Both the position numbers and the translations under genes were made by a program. A DNA stretch of 43,716 bases from a virus: IMG/VR virus record IMGVR_UViG_3300020439_000015, positions 1-43,716 of that record; one strand, given 5' to 3'. The notes beneath the pieces were generated by a model. That model did not search any database and was not told the DNA's origin. It was given only the letters and a program-made list of their open reading frames with translations. Below, piece by piece: positions 8,295-15,296 of this stretch (the stretch's first letter is position 1; every line of letters starts with the position of its first letter).

Positions 8295-8945
8295 CTAGTT
8301 ACCTTGGGTTACATTTACAGTACAACCACCATTTGTGTAACAAGATTGTGTCAAGTTATATGTTTGATTTGTACCACCCTGTTGTATTAAATTTAATGTC
8401 GTTGGTCTATTACCTGTAATAGTTATTCTTGAAGTATGATTTGCAGAACCAGTTTGCATGATACTCGTATCTGAATTATGTGTTGAACCATAGAAATATG
8501 TTTGATTGTAATGTGTTCCACTTCCTTCTTGATGTATTTCATGGTCTACATTACTTACATGGATATCTAAGTTATGTGTATGAGTACCGCTTTGATATAC
8601 ATCAACTGTATTATAGTCACCCCATATGTGTCTACCATATGTTGCACCATCGTACTGTATCACTGATTCAGTATTGTTTGTTCCATCAACATCACCACCC
8701 CATGATTTACCAGAACCCCAATAAGATACCCATCCGATATAATTACCACTACCTATTTGTAAAAAATCAAATGTGTTATTTGCATGGTTTGTAGAAAACT
8801 GAATCATGTTATCATATCCTTGTTGTGTTGCAGTAAGTGATAGATTGTCACCACCATTTACTTGTTCAACATGAACATGATTGTCTCCAGCATAAACTGG
8901 TAAACTAATTAGACTGATTAATAATAATTTCCGAATCATCTCCAT
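8295..8945 (-). CDS. curlin-like repeat protein (CsgA/CsgB-type), subunit 2
   Basis: This 216-residue secreted protein has a signal peptide (IRKLLLISLISLPVYA) followed by degenerate curlin repeats. The repeat core QxGxxN recurs as QQGYDN, QIGSGN, QSGTHTHN, QEGSGTHYN, QTGSANH and QQGGTN, with alternating polar/hydrophobic strands as in amyloid curli subunits. It is Asn-, Thr-, Gly- and His-rich and contains two cysteines near the C-terminus. The second ATG (8939), with GGGGA five bases upstream, is an alternative start. It overlaps the FecR gene by 41 bases. Presumably it is exported through the CsgG-like pore. Confidence 0.8.
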   Translation of the reverse strand: MEMIRKLLLISLISLPVYAGDNHVHVEQVNGGDNLSLTATQQGYDNMIQFSTNHANNTFDFLQIGSGNYIGWVSYWGSGKSWGGDVDGTNNTESVIQYDGATYGRHIWGDYNTVDVYQSGTHTHNLDIHVSNVDHEIHQEGSGTHYNQTYFYGSTHNSDTSIMQTGSANHTSRITITGNRPTTLNLIQQGGTNQTYNLTQSCYTNGGCTVNVTQGN

Positions 8946-10044
8946 CCCCTATGAGTATAACTCCTTCGTATCCTTGTACTATTGTTTGTAAATAAACATT
9001 TGAACCACTATCAAATGCAATCTCAATTACCCCATTTACATCTCTAAAGAAAACTAATTTCTCATCTTCTATAAAGACATTGTACTGTGAGTCTTGGTTT
9101 AGACCTTCTACTGCACCATCAACTTGAAAACTACCTATGTTTCCAGATACAGCCTGTCCAGAACCTTTAACTACTTTATCTAATTCTTCTATAACATCTA
9201 ATACATCTACAAGTAAATCTACATTTAATGCATCAATGTCTAATGCAGAATATTCTAAATTCTCTTTTGTTTCTTCTAGTTCATCTTTTTCTAATTCATT
9301 GAACTCTAAGAAATCTACTTCTAAAATCCCTTGGTCATCGTTAAGGTCATCCTGTGCTTGTTCTTGCACTGCAATCTTAACTTCTTGTGGTGGGTTGACG
9401 ATAAACATATTGTCAATCATTGAAGGTGTGATATTACCTATCGTTACTGCAACTGTTGGTGGTGTCTCAAAAGAAGATACCATAGTTGCTTGATAAGGTT
9501 CATTTAATATTGTCTCACCACCTTCATTTATTACCACTATTTCTCCAGATGCTGAACCATCATCATCTGGCAGTAAAACTACAAGTGACCTTCCAAGCTC
9601 ATCAATTGTAGTTGTAAAATCTGTGCCGTTTATTGCAATCTGGGCTGTTGGTGTAGAGATGTTAATATTTGCCTTTTTAATCTTTGCACCATTACCACTT
9701 GCAAATCTAGCTGTTCCCTGTACCATTCTAATCGACATCTTCGATAAAGATGGGTTAGGGTCATAGTATACTTCATCTATGTATACCTGTGTATGTTCTG
9801 TTAATGCAAGTTCTTCTTTATCTAAAAACTCAATTAACATACGACCATTACCTGTTCGTGCTTCATCATATAAAACGATATCTGAACCGACATCAATAGG
9901 TAAGGTTTCATTGTTTCTAACAATATCACCTACACCTGTAGATTCCACTATGTCTCCTATGGAGTCTGCATAAACAGACCCCATGAAGAGAAAAGTACTA
10001 ACTATCGTTAGATGAATCTTTTTGATTAATTTGTACTGTCGCAT
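8905..10044 (-). CDS. FecR-domain exported protein
   Basis: This 379-residue protein has an N-terminal signal peptide (IHLTIVSTFLFMGSVYA). A FecR domain spans roughly residues 38-190, with ARTGNGRMLIEF, SIRMVQGTARF and ISTPTAQIAINGTDF as its typical beta-strand motifs. The acidic C-terminal region (ELEKDELEETKENLEY) ends in a small beta-rich part. FecR domains sense or bind at the envelope. There is no membrane segment after the signal peptide, so it is probably periplasmic or surface exposed. Its position between two curlin-like subunits implies a role in fibre assembly or in signalling to the CHASE2 cyclase, which is inference. Confidence 0.85.
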   Translation of the reverse strand: MRQYKLIKKIHLTIVSTFLFMGSVYADSIGDIVESTGVGDIVRNNETLPIDVGSDIVLYDEARTGNGRMLIEFLDKEELALTEHTQVYIDEVYYDPNPSLSKMSIRMVQGTARFASGNGAKIKKANINISTPTAQIAINGTDFTTTIDELGRSLVVLLPDDDGSASGEIVVINEGGETILNEPYQATMVSSFETPPTVAVTIGNITPSMIDNMFIVNPPQEVKIAVQEQAQDDLNDDQGILEVDFLEFNELEKDELEETKENLEYSALDIDALNVDLLVDVLDVIEELDKVVKGSGQAVSGNIGSFQVDGAVEGLNQDSQYNVFIEDEKLVFFRDVNGVIEIAFDSGSNVYLQTIVQGYEGVILIGDGDDSEIIINQSN

Positions 10045-10726
10045 TATCCGAATTCACATCCAAGACAATGATTGAATCTGGTGAAACACATGCGTTACTA
10101 GCTCCCGCTGCACATGTACCACTTATCTGATTAATATCAATGTCACCACCATCACCTGTATAATCTACAGTCTGTATGTGAGCTCCATCTTTCATTAATA
10201 CATTTAAGTTGTTACTGTCTCCAGTAAGTTCCCAGTTCCACTCGTTGTCGTCTGATTCAAAGTCTAAATCAAAGACATTTGAACTCCCAATTAATGTTAA
10301 ATCTAAATCAAGTCTTTCAGCACTAAACTGATATCCTTGGTCTAAATCCCATGTATTCGAATCCCCTGTGACTGAAATATCATAATCTGAATCATCAGAA
10401 GACCCAGTATAACCAATGTTCCAATCAAAAATATTTGAATCACCTGTAAAAGATAGTGTATAAGAAGAACTATCTGCAATGACAGGCCCAAACAATTGGT
10501 TTTGGTTTCCTATTTGGTCAATATCAAAAGTCAAAGAATTACCAGTGATAACCATTTTATCATCTAACGCATTAGTTTGAGAAATTTTATTTCCAAAACC
10601 AACTTGGTCAATATATAGACTCAATGTATCCCCTTCTTGGTCAATTCTAATTTCATTATCATCAGTGGCTTGTGCGAAAACGAATGTAGTCGACAATAAT
10701 AAAAATAAGCTTAAAAGTTTATTCAT
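9998..10726 (-). CDS. curlin-like repeat protein, subunit 1 (TGDSN repeats)
   Basis: This 242-residue secreted protein has a signal peptide (KLLSLFLLLSTTFVFA) followed by regular strand-turn repeats. The turn is TGDSN or a variant (TGNSL, TGDSN three times, IGSSN, TGDGG) every 25-35 residues, flanked by alternating patterns such as FDWNIGY, WDLDQGY and FDLDFES. The mature part is very acidic (Asp-rich), unlike E. coli CsgA. It lies immediately after CsgG with an 8-base overlap. It is likely the main fibre or surface subunit of the module. Two cysteines near the C-terminus could form a disulfide. Confidence 0.8.
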   Translation of the reverse strand: MNKLLSLFLLLSTTFVFAQATDDNEIRIDQEGDTLSLYIDQVGFGNKISQTNALDDKMVITGNSLTFDIDQIGNQNQLFGPVIADSSSYTLSFTGDSNIFDWNIGYTGSSDDSDYDISVTGDSNTWDLDQGYQFSAERLDLDLTLIGSSNVFDLDFESDDNEWNWELTGDSNNLNVLMKDGAHIQTVDYTGDGGDIDINQISGTCAAGASNACVSPDSIIVLDVNSDNATVQINQKDSSNDS

Positions 10727-11609
10727 TTTCGTTATACCCCTTAATTTTCCAAAAACCTCTATCGTGTCCTTGGTATATTATTTCCAACACTCCTGCTTCA
10801 ATAGCACTTCGTGTTGCATATGTCACCGACTCATTATTACCCACTCCATCCTCTATCTCAACTAGTTGTGTTCCTTCCTCGATAAATCGGAAGACATCAC
10901 CACCAGAACCATAACTTAATATGGTTTTACGACTTTGGACATTCAATAATACTTCACCTGTTAGAACTGAAACAGCTCTAATAGAAACTGTAATAGCATC
11001 TTGACGATACTGTTTACTAAATCCTATGCCTAGTGTTCTGGCACCGCGTCCACCAGTTTTCAGATTAGTATCGTAACCAATGATTCCACCTTCTATTATC
11101 ATACCTGCGAATAGAAGTGGTGCAATACCATTGGATTCTTCACCCTGTGCTTCTGCCCATTCTTGACGAGCAGAACGAATGATTTGTCTTTCACGAACTA
11201 GATGGTCTAGTCCATTTCTTTCTACAACTCTAAACCATGTTCCACCACCAGCACTCTTCAATGCATCTATTAACATTGCATTACCACCTTGAGTTACAGC
11301 AGTAGAAAATGATGCATATTGGTCGAGTTGTTTTCTTTGTCCTGTTAAATCAGTAAATTCATATACTGCAACAATTGGTTTTTCTTCTGCTGGTGGAAGA
11401 TTTAATAATTCTAAGTATGCTGGTAGTTTTACAACTGTAGGATGTTCTACACAAATGTATTTCCTTGACAGTTGTTTCTTAACACCTGTATATAAATCTT
11501 TAGAAAACCCTTCGTTCCATCTACTACAGTCTTGTGGATTTTCACTCCATTGTGGGAATGATGCACAACCTGTTAGTAAAGAAAGGGTTAATACAAGAAA
11601 CCATTTCAT
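10719..11609 (-). CDS. csgG: CsgG-like curli secretion channel lipoprotein
   Basis: This 296-residue outer-membrane lipoprotein has the signal MKWFLVLTLSLLTGC with a lipobox (LTGC). The CsgG core follows: IVAVYEFTDLTGQRK, GGNAMLIDALKSAGGGTWFRVVER, RQIIRSAR and the SIRAVSVLTGEVL block. In bacteria CsgG forms a nonameric pore that exports curlin subunits (type VIII secretion), with CsgF at its outer mouth. Its partner csgF is directly upstream with start/stop overlap. Its length is close to that of E. coli CsgG (277). Curli-related clusters have been reported as widespread in pelagimyophages with unclear function. Confidence 0.93.
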   Translation of the reverse strand: MKWFLVLTLSLLTGCASFPQWSENPQDCSRWNEGFSKDLYTGVKKQLSRKYICVEHPTVVKLPAYLELLNLPPAEEKPIVAVYEFTDLTGQRKQLDQYASFSTAVTQGGNAMLIDALKSAGGGTWFRVVERNGLDHLVRERQIIRSARQEWAEAQGEESNGIAPLLFAGMIIEGGIIGYDTNLKTGGRGARTLGIGFSKQYRQDAITVSIRAVSVLTGEVLLNVQSRKTILSYGSGGDVFRFIEEGTQLVEIEDGVGNNESVTYATRSAIEAGVLEIIYQGHDRGFWKIKGYNENE

Positions 11610-12157
11610 TAACCATCTCCACCACCATCGTCACCAGAACCACTACTTCCAAAGTTTCCAGTACCGATTGGTATTTCTATTACTGTTGTTGAACCTTCTT
11701 CATCTACGATAGTCATTCTAATAAACTCAGTTCCATCTTCGTTTGTAATAACTTCGTATGTTATTGTTGAACCTTCTAGTACAAATGAACCAAACCTTAC
11801 TGGGTTGTCATTTGAAAACATAGACTCAACTAAATTTTTTGCCATCTGAGCATAAATTCTGCTCTCTAGATTTCTAATAAATTTTGCAAGCGTTGTATTA
11901 TCTGCTTCTCTTTCTGCAGCTTTTCTAGCTGCCTCTAGAGCATCCTCTATCTCTTTTTTACGCGAGAACTCTTGGTTCTCAATTGTAAGATAATGCGCTC
12001 CAGTTCCTATTCCACTAAAGCTTGGATTTTTAAAACCAAACTTTATTTCGTCTGCATTTACATTTGGTGTTAATGCAATTATAGATACTAAAAAGAAGGT
12101 AACTAAAATACCTACTTCAAAGTTATCTCTTGTAAAAATCTTCTTTCTCTCTTTCAT
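11609..12157 (-). CDS. csgF: CsgF-like curli assembly protein
   Basis: This 182-residue exported protein has a hydrophobic signal (VGILVTFFLVSIIALTP..NA) followed at about residue 37 by FGFKNPSFSGIG. That is the CsgF N-terminal motif that plugs into the CsgG pore. A charged helix (EIEDALEAARKAAEREAD) and the C-terminal beta region (FVLEGSTITYEV) match CsgF. The tail is Gly/Ser/Asp-rich, unlike E. coli CsgF. The start has GGAAG seven bases upstream and overlaps the previous gene by 35 bases. Confidence 0.88.
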   Translation of the reverse strand: MKERKKIFTRDNFEVGILVTFFLVSIIALTPNVNADEIKFGFKNPSFSGIGTGAHYLTIENQEFSRKKEIEDALEAARKAAEREADNTTLAKFIRNLESRIYAQMAKNLVESMFSNDNPVRFGSFVLEGSTITYEVITNEDGTEFIRMTIVDEEGSTTVIEIPIGTGNFGSSGSGDDGGGDG

Positions 12158-12455
12158 TCTGTTCTTCCAGTGCCAATATATTATTTTGGTCGTCTATAAT
12201 CTTTTGTCTTTCACGATATTCTAAAACGACATTTACTTTTTCTTGGAGTCTGATTAGGTCTTGGTCTAACATTCGCACTTGGTCTATGACTCTTATTAAT
12301 TGTATATGCATCTCCTCTACTTTTGGGTCTACCTCTTTTGAGATAAAGTTCCAAATGTAATAGATAAAATATGCTAAACCTATTACAGCTGTAATTGCAA
12401 ATCCAAACTCTGCAAGTACTTGGACGATAGTAAATTCAGATTGAGTAACTTCCAT
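12123..12455 (-). CDS. membrane protein with C-terminal coiled coil, 110 aa
   Basis: One membrane segment (FAITAVIGLAYFIYYIWNFI, residues 15-34) is followed by a long amphipathic helix (IQLIRVIDQVRMLDQDLIRL) predicted to form a coiled coil. It shares its architecture with the gene before it (12455-12751), so the two may be paired membrane partners. Its position at the head of the csgF-csgG operon suggests work at the envelope, perhaps energising or anchoring the curli-like machine. No family recognised. Confidence 0.7.
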   Translation of the reverse strand: MEVTQSEFTIVQVLAEFGFAITAVIGLAYFIYYIWNFISKEVDPKVEEMHIQLIRVIDQVRMLDQDLIRLQEKVNVVLEYRERQKIIDDQNNILALEEQNEREKEDFYKR

Positions 12456-12751
12456 TAGTCTCTCCTAGAATCTATTTTTCCATCTTCTACATAGTTCTCT
12501 GCTCTTGCAACTCTCTCGATATCTGGTCTCAGTTCTAATGCACTTGATACCAACATATCAATTTTAATCAATTCATTGTTCATGGTTCTTGCTCTGTTTT
12601 CTAGGGCCTTAGTAAAGTTCATCAAGGTATCAATATTATCGACTACACCTTGCAAAAGTTGTTTCATTACTAAGAAGATAAAGAATCCAGAAGCTAATGC
12701 ACCACCGATAGGTAAACCAACTTCACCTATCAATACTAAAATATCTTCCAT
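12455..12751 (-). CDS. membrane protein with C-terminal coiled coil, 98 aa; first gene of the curli-like operon
   Basis: This 98-residue protein has an N-terminal membrane segment (VGLPIGGALASGFFIFLVMK) followed by a heptad-like helix (LLQGVVDNIDTLMNFTKALE). It is the first gene of the curli-like transcription unit, under a late promoter whose hairpin context should block translation from read-through mRNA. Size and topology would also fit a holin-like protein, but nothing decides this. No family recognised. Confidence 0.7.
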   Translation of the reverse strand: MEDILVLIGEVGLPIGGALASGFFIFLVMKQLLQGVVDNIDTLMNFTKALENRARTMNNELIKIDMLVSSALELRPDIERVARAENYVEDGKIDSRRD

Positions 12752-12757
12752 GTCATT

Positions 12758-12787
12758 CTCCAGTTATACAACTATTTATAACTGGAG
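12758..12787 (-). promoter_or_regulatory. late promoter inside an RBS-masking hairpin (T4 gene e type control)
   Basis: An 11-bp perfect inverted repeat (12787-12777 with 12768-12758, arm CTCCAGTTATA) has an 8-base loop. Its second arm contains GGAG, the ribosome site of the gene starting at 12751. A perfect late box TATAAATA (12780-12773) begins within the first arm and runs into the loop. Transcripts from upstream carry the whole hairpin and would hide the ribosome site. Transcripts started at the late promoter (near 12767) lack the first arm and would leave it free. Confidence 0.75.
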
Positions 12788-12792
12788 AGGTC

Positions 12793-13152
12793 TTAAACTG
12801 GGTTAAAAGTCATAGAAACACCACACCCACATGATGCAGTGACATTTGGATTGTTAAATATGAACTCTTCACCTAATCCAGTTTTTGTAAAGTCTAAAAC
12901 TAAATTATCTAAAAAAGGTCTAGAGTTGTTGTCGATGTGAATAGAGAATTTACCAAAATCCATTACTTGGTCAGAAGGTTCATTGGTGGTATTGAAATCG
13001 AATATGTATTCATACCCATTACAACCACCACCAGTGATACCTAATCTGATTTCAGAAAAACCTCGTTCCTCTGTTTTCTTAACTAATTGTAAGATTGCAG
13101 AGTCAGTTAACTCAATATTAACTGTCGGCTTTGAATATGCGATAGGCTCCAT
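12793..13152 (-). CDS. A-type iron-sulfur carrier protein (IscA/ErpA/HesB family)
   Basis: This 119-residue Fe-S cluster carrier has the three family cysteines: one in GGGCNGYEY and two in CGCGVSM at the C-terminus. The usual length is 105-120. It should accept and hand on 2Fe-2S or 4Fe-4S clusters to client apoproteins, and may support Fe-S enzymes of the infected cell. I chose the ATG at 13152, with AGGAC eight bases upstream, over the longer TTG frame from 13173. The gene overlaps the small membrane gene upstream by 35 bases and is followed by the hairpin/late promoter. Confidence 0.92.
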   Translation of the reverse strand: MEPIAYSKPTVNIELTDSAILQLVKKTEERGFSEIRLGITGGGCNGYEYIFDFNTTNEPSDQVMDFGKFSIHIDNNSRPFLDNLVLDFTKTGLGEEFIFNNPNVTASCGCGVSMTFNPV

Positions 13153-13297
13153 AGACCAGTCCTGCCCAAGCAAGATACTTGACTATTGGTGCAAGTAAGA
13201 TTGCTCCTAATGATATTCCGACTATGACAGCACCATCTAAAGATGATAACTCCCCTAGTCTCCCTTTAATGTATTCTTTAATGAAATTAATATCCAT
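13118..13297 (-). CDS. small membrane protein, 59 aa
   Basis: This short gene encodes MDINFIKEYIKGRLGELSS and then two closely spaced hydrophobic stretches (VIVGISLGAILLAPI and YLAWAGLVYGAY), ending RIFKADS. AGGGAG lies eight bases before the ATG. It overlaps the Fe-S carrier start by 35 bases, so the two are probably coupled. Function unknown. Confidence 0.7.
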   Translation of the reverse strand: MDINFIKEYIKGRLGELSSLDGAVIVGISLGAILLAPIVKYLAWAGLVYGAYRIFKADS

Positions 13298-13309
13298 TTA
13301 TAATACTCC

Positions 13310-13549
13310 CTATTTGAACTCAGATACTTCACCAGCTTCATCCCTAGTTACTATATTAACTAGTCCCAACTTCTGTCGTCTAATCAACTCATTCTTTACT
13401 TTTTGTCTGAGTTTTGGTTTCGTGTTATCATTATTATAACATTCTAATAACTCTTTCAATGATTGAGTTTTCATATAGTAATGTGTAGTGGTAACTTTTT
13501 TGCTACCTCTTTGCAATACTGATTGAGTTGGTTTATATTTAACTGGCAT
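13310..13549 (-). CDS. hypothetical basic protein, 79 aa
   Basis: This 79-residue basic protein begins MPVKYKPTQSVLQRGSKKV and contains a helical block (SLKELLECYNND and KLRQKVKNELIRR). I recall similar small proteins in marine T4-like phages but cannot name a family. The only upstream signal is a late box that ends eight bases before the ATG, giving at most a two- or three-base leader. An internal ATG (MKTQSLKELL) is an alternative start. Confidence 0.65.
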   Translation of the reverse strand: MPVKYKPTQSVLQRGSKKVTTTHYYMKTQSLKELLECYNNDNTKPKLRQKVKNELIRRQKLGLVNIVTRDEAGEVSEFK

Positions 13550-13557
13550 AGTATCTG

Positions 13558-13565
13558 TATTTATA
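13558..13565 (-). promoter_or_regulatory. T4-type late promoter, near-leaderless
   Basis: A perfect TATAAATA (13565-13558) is followed by CAGATACT and the ATG at 13549. Late initiation about six bases after the box would give a leader of only a few bases. Confidence 0.6.
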
Positions 13566-13625
13566 ATAATTGAAATGTGTCTTAATTGTTACAAATGTGT
13601 TACAATTATGTGACTAAATATAAGT

Positions 13626-13787
13626 ATGAATATAATTAATGTACTTATATTATTGTCATTACCATTTGGAATCTTAGGATGGTATCTTTTATTTAGTGAC
13701 CCTACAGATAATAGGTCAATATGGAAAAAGTTTCATTCATTAATGAAATCTGGTAGACTTAATAAAGTTGTCAAAAAAATTATTTAG
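13626..13787 (+). CDS. possible small membrane protein on the plus strand, 53 aa
   Basis: The frame encodes MNIINVLILLSLPFGILGW, a membrane segment, then a basic tail (WKKFHSLMKSGRLNKVVKK). It is the only likely plus-strand protein gene in the window, divergent from the 79-aa gene and converging on the 74-aa gene with an 8-base overlap. No clear ribosome site is visible. Codon use and the TM-plus-basic-tail design look protein-like, but the call is tentative. Confidence 0.45.
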   Translation: MNIINVLILLSLPFGILGWYLLFSDPTDNRSIWKKFHSLMKSGRLNKVVKKII

Positions 13788-14004
13788 AATTAACTTTCTT
13801 ATATAAATCGTCTAGGTCTTCTTCTAGTGCTTTGATACGCTCTTCTAAAAGTGGATGTTTTTCAAACCACTTCTTTTCTTGTTTGATTATATCAATACCT
13901 ATTTTTTTCTCTAACCACTTATCTAGTTTTAGAACTTTTGGATGATTTTTGACATATGGTATTTTCAGAAGGATTCTGAATAGTGTTAATATTATTCTAA
14001 ACAT
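13780..14004 (-). CDS. hypothetical protein, 74 aa
   Basis: This 74-residue protein has a hydrophobic, basic N-terminal helix (MFRIILTLFRILLKIPYV) and a charged C-terminal helix likely to coil (LLEERIKALEEDLDDLYKKV). The N-terminus may bind membrane. It starts at the RegA stop and is co-transcribed with it. No family recognised. Confidence 0.65.
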   Translation of the reverse strand: MFRIILTLFRILLKIPYVKNHPKVLKLDKWLEKKIGIDIIKQEKKWFEKHPLLEERIKALEEDLDDLYKKVNSK

Positions 14005-14402
14005 TACTTGTTAACTACTCCAATGTTGTACTTTGGAACTAAATCCCATTCGTTTTTCTCCCTATGTGGAAGAACTTTAATCTGACTCATTGGTGCAATT
14101 GGGTCTTGATGATTGTTAGATATAACTTTGAGTAATCCCCATTCTTCTAGAAGTTTTGCAATAGCATTTCTTCTACCGATATCAGATTCGACAAAAGAAC
14201 TATCTTTACCATCAAGTAAAAACAATTCTTTAAAGTGGACAAGGTAGTATTTACCTCGTTTGTGTAATATGTGGCAAGATTGGTAAAGTATTTTTTCTTT
14301 ACGAGATGCAACTCCTATACGAGTTAATGTTTCTTTTACTTTTAGAAAATCATCCTGTTGTTTCAACTCTACCTCTACCATATTGGAGAGGTCATAGCTC
14401 AT
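14004..14402 (-). CDS. regA: RegA translational repressor
   Basis: This 132-residue protein is slightly longer than T4 RegA (122). It matches RegA throughout: DFLKVKETLTRIGVASRKEK, YQSCHILHKRGKYYLVHFKE, AIAKLLEEWGLLKVI and the C-terminal EWDLVPKYNIG. RegA binds AU-rich ribosome sites of early replication genes and represses their translation. It follows gp62 directly as in T4, but gp43, its usual other neighbour, lies about 11 kb away here. Confidence 0.96.
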   Translation of the reverse strand: MSYDLSNMVEVELKQQDDFLKVKETLTRIGVASRKEKILYQSCHILHKRGKYYLVHFKELFLLDGKDSSFVESDIGRRNAIAKLLEEWGLLKVISNNHQDPIAPMSQIKVLPHREKNEWDLVPKYNIGVVNK

Positions 14403-14779
14403 TACTTTCTCCCACCTGTTTTCATTCTCTCTTTCATAATTCCTATTTCCTTTGCAGTAAGAATCTTGTAATATTCTTCTGCTTTACTCATAGAACAGTC
14501 ATAATAAGTTTGGATGACTTTCATATCTTCCAACACTCTAGGTTTGTTCCATTTTGCAAACCTTTTTCTTTTTCTTAAAGTATTTAGGAAATAATGGAAT
14601 TGTAGAGACGAATCTAGGTGCTTTCTAGAGTTCATTTCGTTAACATACATGATGCAATCTTGATGATAAGACAAAGATTTATTAGTAAGAAATGGTGAAT
14701 ATGACTTTTCTGCAATATCATCCACCATGATATCTTTCTTGGAAAAGGTTATTGCAGTTACAAAATCAAAGGGATTCAT
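14402..14779 (-). CDS. 62: clamp loader small subunit (T4 gp62)
   Basis: This 125-residue protein is shorter than T4 gp62 (187). It begins MNPFDFVTAITFSKKDIM like gp62 and contains LQFHYFLNTLRKRKRFAKWN. It would form the gp44(4)-gp62(1) clamp loader that opens gp45. In T4, gene 62 follows gene 44 immediately. Here 4.8 kb of modification genes separate them. Confidence 0.88.
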   Translation of the reverse strand: MNPFDFVTAITFSKKDIMVDDIAEKSYSPFLTNKSLSYHQDCIMYVNEMNSRKHLDSSLQFHYFLNTLRKRKRFAKWNKPRVLEDMKVIQTYYDCSMSKAEEYYKILTAKEIGIMKERMKTGGRK

Positions 14780-15296
14780 ATATTCTATACTCTAAATTTC
14801 TTCTATCTTCGTTTGAATTATTTTTTATTACTTCTATTTTACCCATAAGATTCATATTCGTCAAGATATTATTTATCTGACTTCTTCTACCTTTTAACCA
14901 GACTTCGGACTGGGTATCTCCTCGGTCTTTGTGTCTCTGGTGTTCTATATCAGAATCACAAGTGAGAACATAAACAGTTGCATCATAGTTATCAACTAAC
15001 CATTCAATGTCTTGTCCTCTAAAATATCTATCCCCCTCAATTAGAATGTGTTTATATTTGGGTTGAACCATAGTTATAAACTCTCTAAACTGTGGTATAG
15101 AACCATGGGATAGTTTATCAGTACCACCAAAAGTTTCTCCTTCTGGATACTGTCCAAGAACTAATATATCATCATGTTCTTGACATTTGAACAATGGCAT
15201 AGGTTCTATTAGTTTTGGTTTAGGTAAATGAGAAAGCAACCCTCTCATGAGGGTTGACTTTCCACTACATGGTATTCCACCAATTAAAGTTATCAT
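14766..15296 (-). CDS. P-loop kinase (candidate DNA-base or nucleotide kinase)
   Basis: This 176-residue NTPase/kinase has Walker A at residues 7-15 (GIPCSGKST). The pattern ILIEGDRYFRG near residue 100 and a lid-like arginine region (HQRHKDRGDTQSE) resemble polynucleotide/adenylate-type kinases. P-loop kinases that phosphorylate hydroxymethyl-pyrimidines in DNA are known from phages with hypermodified DNA. Next to a C5-methyltransferase and a TET-like dioxygenase, a 5hmC-DNA kinase is the most interesting option. An ordinary nucleotide kinase is equally compatible with the sequence. Its stop region overlaps gp62 by 14 bases. Confidence 0.65.
   Translation of the reverse strand: MITLIGGIPCSGKSTLMRGLLSHLPKPKLIEPMPLFKCQEHDDILVLGQYPEGETFGGTDKLSHGSIPQFREFITMVQPKYKHILIEGDRYFRGQDIEWLVDNYDATVYVLTCDSDIEHQRHKDRGDTQSEVWLKGRRSQINNILTNMNLMGKIEVIKNNSNEDRRNLEYRIYESL

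Noticed and set aside
13153-13173. TTG start giving seven extra residues to the Fe-S carrier
   Set aside because: No SD precedes it. The ATG at 13152 has AGGAC at good spacing, and family members begin about there.
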